Source: Paenibacillus sp. LHD-117 (GTDB lineage Bacteria > Bacillota > Bacilli > Paenibacillales > Paenibacillaceae). Taken from it: a stretch of DNA of 64,000 nt. The DNA is taken from NCBI RefSeq assembly GCF_030929555.1, contig NZ_JAVFVT010000016.1, positions 62,001 through 126,000 of the forward strand, written 5' to 3'. Position 1 is the stretch's first letter. Every line of letters begins with the position of its first letter. Positions 1 to 7,931 of this stretch are shown in pieces. The notes under the pieces were generated by a model. That model was not told where the DNA came from, did not search any database, and saw only the letters and a program-made list of their open reading frames with translations. Position numbers and translations under genes: made by a program.

Positions 1-1016
1 CGCATGGCACGGTCTACGACGCGAATCGCGTTGTTCGTTACCGTATACTTGGCGAGACCGAGCTCGGGCTTTAGCGCCGGCCGGTTATCCTTCTCCCGAT
101 CCCAACGATCGGCGGCCGCGAATAAAAGCGTTCTCGCGGTACGCAATTCGATCTCCATCTCGCCAATGGCCATCTGCACGGCGGGGAGAGACGCGATCGG
201 CTTGTCCGTGTAATTAGGCTGGTAGGTGCGGGCAAACTCGAGGGCGTAATCCCTTGCCGCCATGGCGATGCCCATATAACATGCGGGAATATGAAGCAGC
301 CAGCCGCCGCCGTCGTCGATACCTTTCCCGGAGATCCGGTCGCCTTCGCTAACGAACGCGCCGTCCAGCACGACATCGTGGCTGCCGGTGGCTCGCATCC
401 CTAACGAATCCCAGGTTTCGACGACACGGACTTGCGCGGACTGTCTAACCAAAAATTCGCTCGTGACTCCTTCATCCGTAAGATAAGCGGATACAACGAA
501 GCGGTCTAGCACAGGGGACAACGTACTGAATGTCTTGCGTCCCGTCAATCGCCATCCGCCTTCCGCCGGAACCGCGACCGTCTCGGGCTTCCCGCCTCGG
601 CTTGGACTGCCCGTAGCCGCTTCGCTCGCGAACGTGTTGATCATCGTTCCGTCCCTGACGACCGATTCGCATAATTCGGCGAACAAGCTTTTCTGCCATT
701 TGCCCGTCGCGCCAAAATGGAAGATTTGACCGATATGCCAACCGACGGCGAGCGCGGTTGCTCCGTCTCCGTAGGCCAGCCTTTCCTGTAGCAGCACGAG
801 TTCATATAACGAGATTCCGTCCCCGCCGTATTCGGGAGGAACGGTTAGTTTCAAATAGCCTGCTTCCCGCAGGTCGGCGAAATTTTCGAACGGGAAGGAC
901 CCCTCGCGGTCATGTTTCTCGGCCCTCTCCGCAAACCGGGCAGCCAGCGGCTCGACTGTCTTCACCCGTCTCCATTCTTTTTCGTTTCGGATATAACGAT
1001 CGATGTATCGCGTCAT
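1..1016 (-). CDS. Acyl-CoA dehydrogenase family protein (3' end beyond window)
   Basis: Reading leftward from the ATG at 1016, 338 codons run open to the window edge, so the C-terminal helices are missing. The N-terminal half carries the family signature VPPEYGGDG and the substrate/flavin segment INTFASEAATGSPSRGG, and the visible end (VTNNAIRVVDRAM) matches the helical C-terminal domain of FAD-dependent acyl-CoA dehydrogenases. Members oxidise acyl-CoA or acyl-ACP at the alpha-beta bond in the cytoplasm and pass electrons to ETF. It is divergent from the methyltransferase at 1192. The substrate cannot be read from sequence; it resembles the broad group that includes B. subtilis YdbM and desulfurisation-type flavoproteins. 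Confidence 0.88.
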   Translation of the reverse strand, partial: MTRYIDRYIRNEKEWRRVKTVEPLAARFAERAEKHDREGSFPFENFADLREAGYLKLTVPPEYGGDGISLYELVLLQERLAYGDGATALAVGWHIGQIFHFGATGKWQKSLFAELCESVVRDGTMINTFASEAATGSPSRGGKPETVAVPAEGGWRLTGRKTFSTLSPVLDRFVVSAYLTDEGVTSEFLVRQSAQVRVVETWDSLGMRATGSHDVVLDGAFVSEGDRISGKGIDDGGGWLLHIPACYMGIAMAARDYALEFARTYQPNYTDKPIASLPAVQMAIGEMEIELRTARTLLFAAADRWDREKDNRPALKPELGLAKYTVTNNAIRVVDRAM

Positions 1017-1191
1017 CCTATCCGCTCCTTCCCGCTTTTCGTTCATTTATGTTACATCATACACTTATTTTGAATGTTGGACTATACGGGCTAAGCGTAA
1101 TCTACTGATCCTAAGCCGAAAAGGATTCGCAACTGTCAAGTGGAATATTATAGTAGCCAGAATAAGGAGATGCAAGAGAGGAGCTAGCCTG

Positions 1192-2016
1192 ATGGAAAAC
1201 ATCATTAACTATTACAGCGCTTTCGACGAGTGGGGGCGTCTTGACCGGGAGCCGCTTGAATTTCAAGTGAACCTGCATCATATGCTGGCGAATCTGCCTG
1301 CTTCCGGCCATATTTTGGATAACGGCGCCGGGCCGGGCAAATATGCCATGGAGCTGGCTAAACGCGGTTATCAAATGACGCTGTCCGATTTGACCCCGAA
1401 GCTCGTGGATATCGCCAAGGAAAAAGCGAAGGAGTCGTCATTGCTTGATCAATTCCGTGGATTTCATGTTGCGGATGCACGCGATCTGGAGCCCTTCCCT
1501 GACCAACAATTTGACGCGGCATTAATGTTAGGTCCGCTCTATCATCTCCAGAAGGCGGAAGACCGAATCAAAGCAGTACGAGAATTGCATAGAGTAACGA
1601 AAACCGGAGGGCTCGTTTTTGTTGCTTTTATGTCCAAAACGCGCTTTTTGACGACTTCGATCCTGCATCCTGAAGCGTGGAAGCCGAACCATACCGCGCA
1701 AGGCATCGAGAGGTTTTTGGAGTCGGGGGAATTTAACCACCAGGACGAAGGCAGATTTACCGGAGCCTATTATTTTGAAATAAACGAGATTAAACCTTTT
1801 ATGGAGGAGCAGGGCTTCCAAACGCTGAAGCTGATCGGCTCAAGCAGCATAGCCGGGGCGATGAAACAGGAGCAGTGGGATTATTGGCGGCAGCGAGGAG
1901 AAGCGGAATACAATCAGATTATGGAATGGGTGCTGAAGGAGTCGGAGAACCCCCATCTGCTAGGGACGGCATCGCATCTGTTGTATATCGGTGTAAGAGA
2001 CGAGGAACGAAAGTAA
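1192..2016 (+). CDS. Class I SAM-dependent methyltransferase
   Basis: A 274-residue protein with SAM-binding motif I (LDNGAGPGKYA, about residues 42-52), an acidic motif II (TLSDLTPKLVDIA) and the post-motif region DAALMLGPLYHLQ typical of Rossmann-fold methyltransferases of the UbiE/Methyltransf_11 type. The frame is open further upstream, but ATG 1192 is chosen because GAGAGGAG lies 8-10 bases before it and the family homology begins there. The acceptor substrate is unknown. It is followed after 31 bases by a small membrane-protein gene with its own strong ribosome binding site, so the two may be cotranscribed. Confidence 0.85.
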   Translation: MENIINYYSAFDEWGRLDREPLEFQVNLHHMLANLPASGHILDNGAGPGKYAMELAKRGYQMTLSDLTPKLVDIAKEKAKESSLLDQFRGFHVADARDLEPFPDQQFDAALMLGPLYHLQKAEDRIKAVRELHRVTKTGGLVFVAFMSKTRFLTTSILHPEAWKPNHTAQGIERFLESGEFNHQDEGRFTGAYYFEINEIKPFMEEQGFQTLKLIGSSSIAGAMKQEQWDYWRQRGEAEYNQIMEWVLKESENPHLLGTASHLLYIGVRDEERK

Positions 2017-2047
2017 TTGCATATAGAAGAGAGGAGAGGACTAGATC

Positions 2048-2224
2048 ATGGGAGCAGCAACCGTAGGAGCGTCATTTGGTATGATTTCAATCTTGCTATT
2101 ATTTTTTTACCTTGTATTAGCGGGTCTGGGCGTATATTGTTTGATTTTATTCATCAGGCTCGCTCATCGAGGGATCAAAGCATTAGATATTTATATAGAT
2201 GAAAAGTCCAATAGAATTCATTAA
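2048..2224 (+). CDS. Small single-pass/hairpin membrane protein, 58 residues
   Basis: ATG 2048 is preceded by GAGAGGAGAGGA, a near-ideal ribosome binding site, and the frame runs 58 codons to TAA at 2222-2224. The product is strongly hydrophobic from residue 10 to 37 (ISILLLFFYLVLAGLGVYC is the core) with a basic juxtamembrane stretch (RLAHRGIK) and an acidic, polar tail (DIYIDEKSNRIH). This pattern looks like a real small membrane protein with a cytoplasmic tail rather than chance translation. No family is recognised. It sits between a methyltransferase and two acetyltransferases; no function is inferred. Confidence 0.6.
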   Translation: MGAATVGASFGMISILLLFFYLVLAGLGVYCLILFIRLAHRGIKALDIYIDEKSNRIH

Positions 2225-2271
2225 GGCCTTGAAGTTACAATCTCAGCAAATATTTACAGGAGGTTCTAGCG

Positions 2272-2694
2272 ATGAATTCGCCTACAATTCTTTCTAGTAC
2301 AAATGACGAATCAAATGATGTAAGAAAAAAACTCATTGCGTTTAATTCTAGACATGTACCGAACGGCATCTATGAAGAGGTTAATTTATGCATAAAAAAT
2401 GACAAAGAAGAAATCATTGCCGGTCTCAATAGCGCGATATGCTGGAACTGGATGGAGATCGATATTTTATGGGTAAGCGATGACCATCGCGGACAAGGGT
2501 ACGGCAAACGTTTATTGGAAAAAGCAGAACAAGTAGCAATACAGAATAATTGCGATTTTATAAAATTAAATACGTTCAGTTTCCAAGCTCCGGAATTTTA
2601 CAAAAAGTATGGCTACAAGGTAATCGCAATCATCGAAGATGCTCCTACCGGATATAAACACTACTATTTTAAGAAGGATCTAAATAGACAATAG
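2272..2694 (+). CDS. GNAT family N-acetyltransferase
   Basis: A 140-residue single-domain GNAT protein. The acetyl-CoA pyrophosphate-binding loop is HRGQGYG (residues 72-78) after the beta-4 strand IDILWVSDD, and the C-terminal FYKKYGYK motif is typical of the fold. AGGAGG lies 8 bases before ATG 2272. The gene is clearly richer in A+T than its neighbours and uses many AAA/AAT/TTA codons, which suggests later acquisition. The next GNAT gene begins 13 bases downstream, so the two are probably cotranscribed. The acceptor amine is not predictable. Confidence 0.85.
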   Translation: MNSPTILSSTNDESNDVRKKLIAFNSRHVPNGIYEEVNLCIKNDKEEIIAGLNSAICWNWMEIDILWVSDDHRGQGYGKRLLEKAEQVAIQNNCDFIKLNTFSFQAPEFYKKYGYKVIAIIEDAPTGYKHYYFKKDLNRQ

Positions 2695-2707
2695 GAGGGC
2701 GGTTTCA

Positions 2708-3268
2708 TTGAACGTTGCCGACATCTTCGGGGATTTGCCTGTGCTTGAGACGGAACGAACGTTATTGCGGAAAATAACGATGGCCGACGCATACGACATG
2801 TTCGAGTATTGTTCGGACGAGGCGGTTTCGGAATATACGACATGGTACGCGCACAAAACGCTTGAAGACACGAAGGTGTTCATCGAGCGTGTCTTGCATG
2901 CATACGGGAACAGCGATATCGGGCCTTGGGGAATCGTGGATAAACAAACATCGAAATTAATCGGAACCTGCGGATTCGTCTATTGGAATACCGTGCACGC
3001 GCGAGCAGAGGTGGGCTATGCTTTATCGCGCGCTTACTGGAATAAAGGGATCATGTCGGAAGTCGTGAGCAGGATCATCGATTTCGGATTCCGGGACATG
3101 CAGCTCGTCAGACTCGAGGCCAGGTGCCTACTGCCAAACATAGGCTCGGCTAAGGTGATGGAAAAAACGGGAATGGCTTTCGAAGGCACGCTGTGCAAAA
3201 ATGTATTCACCAAGGGAATGCACCATGACCTCAAGTTGTTCGCGATTATCAACGACAATATAGAATGA
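2708..3268 (+). CDS. GNAT acetyltransferase, RimJ/RimL type
   Basis: A 186-residue protein of the Acetyltransf_3 (RimJ/RimL) group: ETERTLLRKITMADA at the N-terminus, GTCGFVYWN as the central strand, and VGYALSRAYWNKGIMSEVV around the acetyl-CoA site. These enzymes acetylate N-terminal amines of ribosomal proteins or small molecules. The start is TTG 2708, supported by AGGAGGG just upstream at 2693-2700; no ATG is better placed. The end overlaps a potential ATG of the downstream reductase (ATGA at 3265-3268), indicating translational coupling. Base composition is closer to the window average than the preceding GNAT gene. Confidence 0.85.
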   Translation: MNVADIFGDLPVLETERTLLRKITMADAYDMFEYCSDEAVSEYTTWYAHKTLEDTKVFIERVLHAYGNSDIGPWGIVDKQTSKLIGTCGFVYWNTVHARAEVGYALSRAYWNKGIMSEVVSRIIDFGFRDMQLVRLEARCLLPNIGSAKVMEKTGMAFEGTLCKNVFTKGMHHDLKLFAIINDNIE

Positions 3269-3282
3269 AGAAGAGGTTCGTT

Positions 3283-4134
3283 ATGCGCCAATACAGCTTG
3301 TTGGAAAATCTATTGTTTCCTTCAACGCCTCTGAACGGCGAGAAGCTTCGGCGCGCCCTGCAGGGCAGAACAATCGTCATTACGGGCGCCAGCTCCGGCA
3401 TCGGGGAACGGCTTTCTTATTTGCTCGGCCAGTGCGATGCGCATCTCATCTTGACGGCTAGAAGAGTAGAGAAGCTGCAGAAGATCAAAAAAGAAATCGA
3501 GCAGATTGCTCCCGCATCCGCAAAGGTGACCGTATATGACGCCGATCTGCGGAACGAGGAGGAGCTGGATGGTTTTTTGGCTTTTATTCATTCGTTGCCA
3601 ACCGCGCCGAATATCGTCGTCAGCAACGCGGGGTTATCCATCCGCCGTTCCATCTTCGATTCGCTGGACCGGTCCCATGATTTCGCCAGAACGATGGCGA
3701 TCAACTACACGGCGCCCGTCCGACTGCTTCTGTCCGTCATCCCGGAGCTGGAGCGCAATCGCGGACAGATCATCAACGTCTCTACGATTAACGTCGCGCT
3801 GATCCCGTTCCCGCACTGGGCGGCATACCAAGCGTCCAAAGCCGCCTTCGACACGTGGTTCCGATCGGCTTCGCCCGAGCTTCACGCGAGAGGCATCGCG
3901 ACGACATCGGTTTATTTGCCGCTCGTACGCACGCCGATGATCGCCCCGACGGACGCTTACGCGAAAATGCCCGCGATGAGCGCCGACCATGCGGCGCGGC
4001 GGATCGCGAAGTCGATGTATACGAAGCAACGTACGGTTCGGCCTTGGTGGCTGCCTTTCGGGCAGCTTGCTTCGATCTGGGGCAGAGGCATATGGGAACG
4101 CGTCGCCCCAAGCCGATTGCGCCGAAAGGAGTAA
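3283..4134 (+). CDS. Short-chain dehydrogenase/reductase (SDR)
   Basis: A classical SDR of 283 residues: cofactor motif TGASSGIG, NAG motif (VVSNAGLS), catalytic Ser in INVSTINV and YQASK for the catalytic Tyr/Lys pair. The N-terminal extension before the Rossmann fold and the C-terminal RPWWLPFGQLASIWGR segment are longer than in minimal SDRs and could contact membrane or a partner. ATG 3283 has GAAGAAGAGG 7 bases upstream; an in-frame ATG at 3265 overlaps the preceding stop and would add MKKRFV. The stop overlaps the start of the AMP-ligase gene, so the two enzymes probably act in one pathway, reducing or oxidising a product of an activated acid. Confidence 0.85.
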   Translation: MRQYSLLENLLFPSTPLNGEKLRRALQGRTIVITGASSGIGERLSYLLGQCDAHLILTARRVEKLQKIKKEIEQIAPASAKVTVYDADLRNEEELDGFLAFIHSLPTAPNIVVSNAGLSIRRSIFDSLDRSHDFARTMAINYTAPVRLLLSVIPELERNRGQIINVSTINVALIPFPHWAAYQASKAAFDTWFRSASPELHARGIATTSVYLPLVRTPMIAPTDAYAKMPAMSADHAARRIAKSMYTKQRTVRPWWLPFGQLASIWGRGIWERVAPSRLRRKE

Positions 4135-5690
4135 TGCCCGTGCCGTTTGTTTTCCTTCTCCACGTGATGTACCGCATGCATCTGCTATCGCCTGCCGGAA
4201 TCGGGCGGCTGCTAGCGGCCATTCGTCATTGCGGCGTCAACGTAATGGCGCTCCTGCATATCGCGGTGCGTACATACGGCGACTCGGCTGTCGTAACGGA
4301 TGATCGCGAGACGGCAAGCTACAAGCAGCTGCTGAACCAATCGGAGCGATTTTCCGGCATGCTTAGGCACCGTTATCGTCTTGCGGGCGGCAAGAAAGTC
4401 GGACTTATGGGCAGGAATCGGCTGACGTTGGTCAGATCCGTATTTGCCGTGTCGTCCACGGGAGCCGACCTGTACCTGTTGAACGCGGAGATGAGCGCTA
4501 GCCAGCTCCGCGCCTTATCGGAAGAGTACGGCTTTGACCTGATCATCCACGATGAAGAACTGACGCATCTGGTTGATTCGCTTCACTGCCCCAAGCTGAA
4601 GCTGACGCCCAGCAACGAGCGCGATGAATTCGGCGATGGCGAGCACGCGGAGCAGCCGGCTCGGAAGCCCCGAAGCTCCTCTTCCGGCCGTATCATGCTG
4701 TTGACCGGCGGCACGACGGGCAAATCCAAGGGAGTGGCGCATAAGCCTTCGTTGTTTCATTATTTGCCTCCGTTCTCTTCGCTTCTGGCGAGACTCCCTC
4801 TGAACGATTGCCGGACCGTCTACATCGCGACGCCGATCTACCATGGGTACGGGATCGCGAATCTGTTGTTGTACATCGCGCTTGGGAAAAAAATCGTCTT
4901 ATCCGCCCGATTCGAAGCCGCCGAGGCCTGCCGTCTGATCCGCAAGCATCAAGTCGATGCCGTTACCGTCGTCCCTTTGATGATTCACAAAATGCTTCGG
5001 CATAACGCGGAGGATCTAAAGTCGCTCGTCTGCATCGCTTCCGGCGGGTCCGAGCTGAATCCGAAGTTAGCCGCAGAGACGATGAGCCGGCTTGGCGACG
5101 TCTTGTACAATTTGTACGGGACATCGGAAGGCGGCTTGGCGACGATTGCGACGCCGAGGGACTTGCGGGCTTCGGCAGGCACCATCGGGAGGCGAATCAA
5201 AGGTGTTCCCCTTCATGTCCGGAATGCCTCCGGAAGCAGGGCGGAAATAGGCGAAGTCGGCCGGCTTTGCATCCGCGGCAAACGAAACTTCGCTAAGAAG
5301 AAAGCGGTCTGGATCGAGACGGGAGACTTGGGATATCGCGATCCGGATGACCTATACCGCTTATGCGGCAGGGTGGACGATATGATCGTGTCCGCGGGCG
5401 AGAACGTGTATCCCATCGAGGTCGAACAAGCCATCATTTTACATCCATCCGTAGATGTCGTCGCCGTCATCGGCATTCCGGACGAGCTGTTCGGGCAGAG
5501 GTTGATCGCGTACGTACAGCAAGCGCCTCAGGCCGGCATGACCGAAGCTGCCCTTAAAGATTGGCTGCGGGAACGGCTCGCCAGATACCAGCTTCCGAAA
5601 GCTGTCATTTTTCTCGACGAGCTTCCGTACACCCCACTGGGCAAACTCGACAAAAAACAGCTTCGAGCAAGATCGTTGCATATGAAATAA
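4134..5690 (+). CDS. AMP-dependent acyl/aryl acid synthetase-ligase
   Basis: An ANL-superfamily adenylating enzyme of 518 residues. All core motifs are visible: A3 phosphate loop (LLTGGTTGKSKGV), A5 (YNLYGTSEGG), A7 (ETGDLGYRD), A8 hinge (VDDMIVSAGENVYPIEVE) and the A10 lysine (TPLGKLDKK). It activates a carboxylic acid as acyl-AMP and probably transfers it to CoA. The start is ATG 4134 overlapping the SDR stop (TAATG); the in-frame GTG at 4140 has better spacing from AAAGGAG and may be used instead. A terminator follows at once, so SDR and ligase end the transcription unit. Confidence 0.86.
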   Translation: MPVPFVFLLHVMYRMHLLSPAGIGRLLAAIRHCGVNVMALLHIAVRTYGDSAVVTDDRETASYKQLLNQSERFSGMLRHRYRLAGGKKVGLMGRNRLTLVRSVFAVSSTGADLYLLNAEMSASQLRALSEEYGFDLIIHDEELTHLVDSLHCPKLKLTPSNERDEFGDGEHAEQPARKPRSSSSGRIMLLTGGTTGKSKGVAHKPSLFHYLPPFSSLLARLPLNDCRTVYIATPIYHGYGIANLLLYIALGKKIVLSARFEAAEACRLIRKHQVDAVTVVPLMIHKMLRHNAEDLKSLVCIASGGSELNPKLAAETMSRLGDVLYNLYGTSEGGLATIATPRDLRASAGTIGRRIKGVPLHVRNASGSRAEIGEVGRLCIRGKRNFAKKKAVWIETGDLGYRDPDDLYRLCGRVDDMIVSAGENVYPIEVEQAIILHPSVDVVAVIGIPDELFGQRLIAYVQQAPQAGMTEAALKDWLRERLARYQLPKAVIFLDELPYTPLGKLDKKQLRARSLHMK

Positions 5691-5697
5691 AATTTCG

Positions 5698-5725
5698 AAA
5701 AGCGGCAGTTTTGCCGCTTTTTTTG
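5698..5725 (+). terminator. Intrinsic terminator after the AMP-ligase
   Basis: AAGCGGCA-GTTT-TGCCGCTT stem-loop directly followed by a run of T, 8 bases after the stop codon. Confidence 0.85.
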
Positions 5726-5750
5726 TTATACTTGGGAGGTCGGAGAAGCA

Positions 5751-5774
5751 ATGGCGCTCCTGCGGCAGAGATGA
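5751..5774 (+). other. Possible 7-codon leader ORF coupled to the MATE gene
   Basis: ATG 5751 follows GGGAGGTCGGAG and encodes MALLRQR before a TGA that overlaps the MATE start (ATGA at 5771-5774). The MATE start itself has no strong ribosome binding site, so ribosomes finishing this short frame could reinitiate there. This is inferred from spacing only. Confidence 0.35.
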
Positions 5775-7189
5775 AGAAAAGAAGTGATGATGAAGTGCAT
5801 GGCCTATCAACTAGAATTCACGAGCGAAGCACGGCCCTCTTAACTAAATATTTCAACGGCAGCTCGATGGATTACAAACAAATTTTCGCGATTATTATTC
5901 CGATTTTCGTAGATTCGGCGTTTATCGTGCTTATGGCGATCATGAATACGGCGATGGTCAGCTCCTCGGGTGTCGCCGCCGTCAGCGCGGTGAGCATGGT
6001 CGATTCGATTAATATGTTCATCATAAATCTGTTCGTCGCCGTCGCGACGGGCGGAACGGTCATCGTCGCGCAATACAAGGGCAGCGGCAACGAAGAGATG
6101 GTGTCGAAAGCGGCTTCGCAAGCCATATCGACCGTCACCGCGTTATCGGTGCTCATTAGCGCGCTCGTTATCGTATTCCACGCATCTGCGCTCGAGCTGC
6201 TCTTCGGCAATGCGGATGCGGACGTGCTGCACAACGCGAAGATTTTCCTGATCGGCAGCTGCATCTCGTATCCGTTCATCGCGATCTATCAAGCGGTGAC
6301 GGGCGCCCTGAGGGGCGTGGCCGAGACCAAAGCCTGCCTGGTCTTATCGTTAATTCTGAACGTCTCGTATTTCTTGCTGAATATCGTGCTGATCAAATGG
6401 TTTGATCTCGGTGTCGTCGGTCTGTCGATCTCGCTTATCCTCGCGCGCGTGCTCGGGATGATCGTATCGATCCTTTATTTGGTCAGATACAATCAAACGC
6501 TGCGTTTCAAGCTGAAGCATCTGCTGCAGGTGCACGTAGCGCTATTTAAGAAAATCATGTACATCGGCCTGCCGTTCGCGGCGGAGCAAATGTTTTTCAA
6601 CGGCGGCAAGCTGCTCACCCAAACGTTCATCGTCCAGCTGGGCACGATGGCGATCACCGTCAACGCGATCGGCAATTCGCTTGCGATGCTGTTCCAGATC
6701 GGGGGAATGGCGCTCGGCGCCGCCATCGTCACGGTCGTGGGCCAGTCGATCGGGAGGAAAAACGTGGAGGACGCGAGAAAGTTCATTTCGTCGTTCCTTG
6801 GATTGTCCAACGTGTTTTTTGTCCTGATCACGATTCTTTTGCTGGCCCTTTTCCCGCTGCTCGTCGGCCTGTACGCGCCGCCGAAAACGATCGTGCCGGA
6901 CATCTTCGCGCTGATCCTGTTGATCTCGATCACGCAGCCGCTGCTCTGGTCGCTTAGCTTCATCCTGCCGTCCGCGCTGAGGGCAGCAGGCGATTCGAAG
7001 TTTACTTCGATCGCTTCGCTGCTTACGATGTGGCTGTTCCGCATCATTCTCGGCTACGTGCTCGGCATTACGCTCGGCTTCGGCCTCATGGGCGTTTGGG
7101 TGGCGATGGTCGCGGAATGGGGCGTGCGCGGACTCGTCTTTTATTGGCGTTTCAAGGGCGACAAGTGGTACAAGCACAAACTGATCTAG
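5771..7189 (+). CDS. MATE family efflux transporter
   Basis: A 472-residue polytopic protein with about 12 hydrophobic segments in two homologous halves. Typical MATE features are the N-terminal SMVDSINMFIINLFVAVATG stretch, ALRGVAETK in the first half and ALRAAGDSK in the second. MATE proteins expel cationic drugs or metabolites in exchange for Na+ or H+. ATG 5771 is the first plausible start downstream of a terminator; a short polar N-terminus (MKKRSDDEVHG) precedes the first membrane segment. Its stop codon abuts the stop of the convergent membrane-protein gene with no spacer and no separate terminator. Confidence 0.9.
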   Translation: MKKRSDDEVHGLSTRIHERSTALLTKYFNGSSMDYKQIFAIIIPIFVDSAFIVLMAIMNTAMVSSSGVAAVSAVSMVDSINMFIINLFVAVATGGTVIVAQYKGSGNEEMVSKAASQAISTVTALSVLISALVIVFHASALELLFGNADADVLHNAKIFLIGSCISYPFIAIYQAVTGALRGVAETKACLVLSLILNVSYFLLNIVLIKWFDLGVVGLSISLILARVLGMIVSILYLVRYNQTLRFKLKHLLQVHVALFKKIMYIGLPFAAEQMFFNGGKLLTQTFIVQLGTMAITVNAIGNSLAMLFQIGGMALGAAIVTVVGQSIGRKNVEDARKFISSFLGLSNVFFVLITILLLALFPLLVGLYAPPKTIVPDIFALILLISITQPLLWSLSFILPSALRAAGDSKFTSIASLLTMWLFRIILGYVLGITLGFGLMGVWVAMVAEWGVRGLVFYWRFKGDKWYKHKLI

Positions 7190-7723
7190 TTAAGAGACGG
7201 ATAGGAATCTCACTAAACCTAGTATCGCGAAGCCGAACAGTACCGTTCCGGAGCCAATGCCCGTAATCGCGCTGCGCGCGACTTGAAGCTTGGGAGCAGC
7301 GAACACCGCGATGACGGAGACGACCACCAATAGCGCCGCGAGCAGGTATAAGCTCGGATCGTCGAACACGTGCACCAAGCCGATGAAATGAATGCCGACG
7401 ATAAACGCGATCCACGGAGCGACGTAATCGGAGCGCTTCTTCCGAATGAGGAGAAACGCTCCGGCTCCGGCAAGGAAAAACTCGATGTAGACCGTAATCA
7501 GATAATCGCGGAACGAGCCCAAATCGGACAGAGCAGATGCGGATTCCCAATTCGTGATGCTTAAGTAAACCCCGGTTAGGCAAATCAGAAGCGCCAGCGC
7601 CGACGCGATGCCGATATAGAGGCGCCACTCTTGCCGAGGCCTTTCCTGAGCCCAACCGAACCAGCTGAAGCTGAACATGCCGAATACCGCTGCGTACATC
7701 GCGTAATCGCGAATATATTCCAT
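7190..7723 (-). CDS. Conserved-looking integral membrane protein, function unknown
   Basis: A 177-residue protein with five or six hydrophobic segments (for example WRLYIGIASALALLICLTG and LLAALLVVVSVIAVFAA), an aromatic N-terminus (FSFSWFGWAQERP) and short loops. AGGAGG lies 5-10 bases upstream of ATG 7723, so it is very likely translated. I recognise no family. It is monocistronic and convergent with the MATE gene. Confidence 0.7.
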   Translation of the reverse strand: MEYIRDYAMYAAVFGMFSFSWFGWAQERPRQEWRLYIGIASALALLICLTGVYLSITNWESASALSDLGSFRDYLITVYIEFFLAGAGAFLLIRKKRSDYVAPWIAFIVGIHFIGLVHVFDDPSLYLLAALLVVVSVIAVFAAPKLQVARSAITGIGSGTVLFGFAILGLVRFLSVS

Positions 7724-7870
7724 AGGTTACCTCCTAAACTTTTCATAGGCTCATTCCACTATACCACGGAGCTTGGTGGAAGGATATGGAGAAAACGGGG
7801 GGCGTAATCCGCATGGCCAATCTCGCATCGATCAAGCAGCGGGTCCCTGCCAAATTTTTTTTCGTCCAGT

Positions 7871-7897
7871 TGTCACATCGCGGCAGCCTCGTCCGTC
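7871..7897 (+). promoter_or_regulatory. ECF41-type sigma factor promoter
   Basis: TGTCACA at 7871-7877 is followed by exactly 16 bases and then CGTC at 7894-7897. This matches the promoter consensus established for ECF41 sigma factors, and the operon downstream encodes an ECF41-type sigma factor. Transcription would start near 7904, close to the first start codons of the oxidoreductase, giving a very short leader. Confidence 0.7.
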
Positions 7898-7931
7898 ACA
7901 TTAGCAAATATGCGAAATGGGGATGATGGAG

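Noticed and set aside
6542..7177. A 211-codon open frame opposite the MATE gene
   Set aside because: The product is a charged, low-complexity antisense shadow (repeated Glu, Arg, Asp, Gln) of a transporter with clear family motifs.
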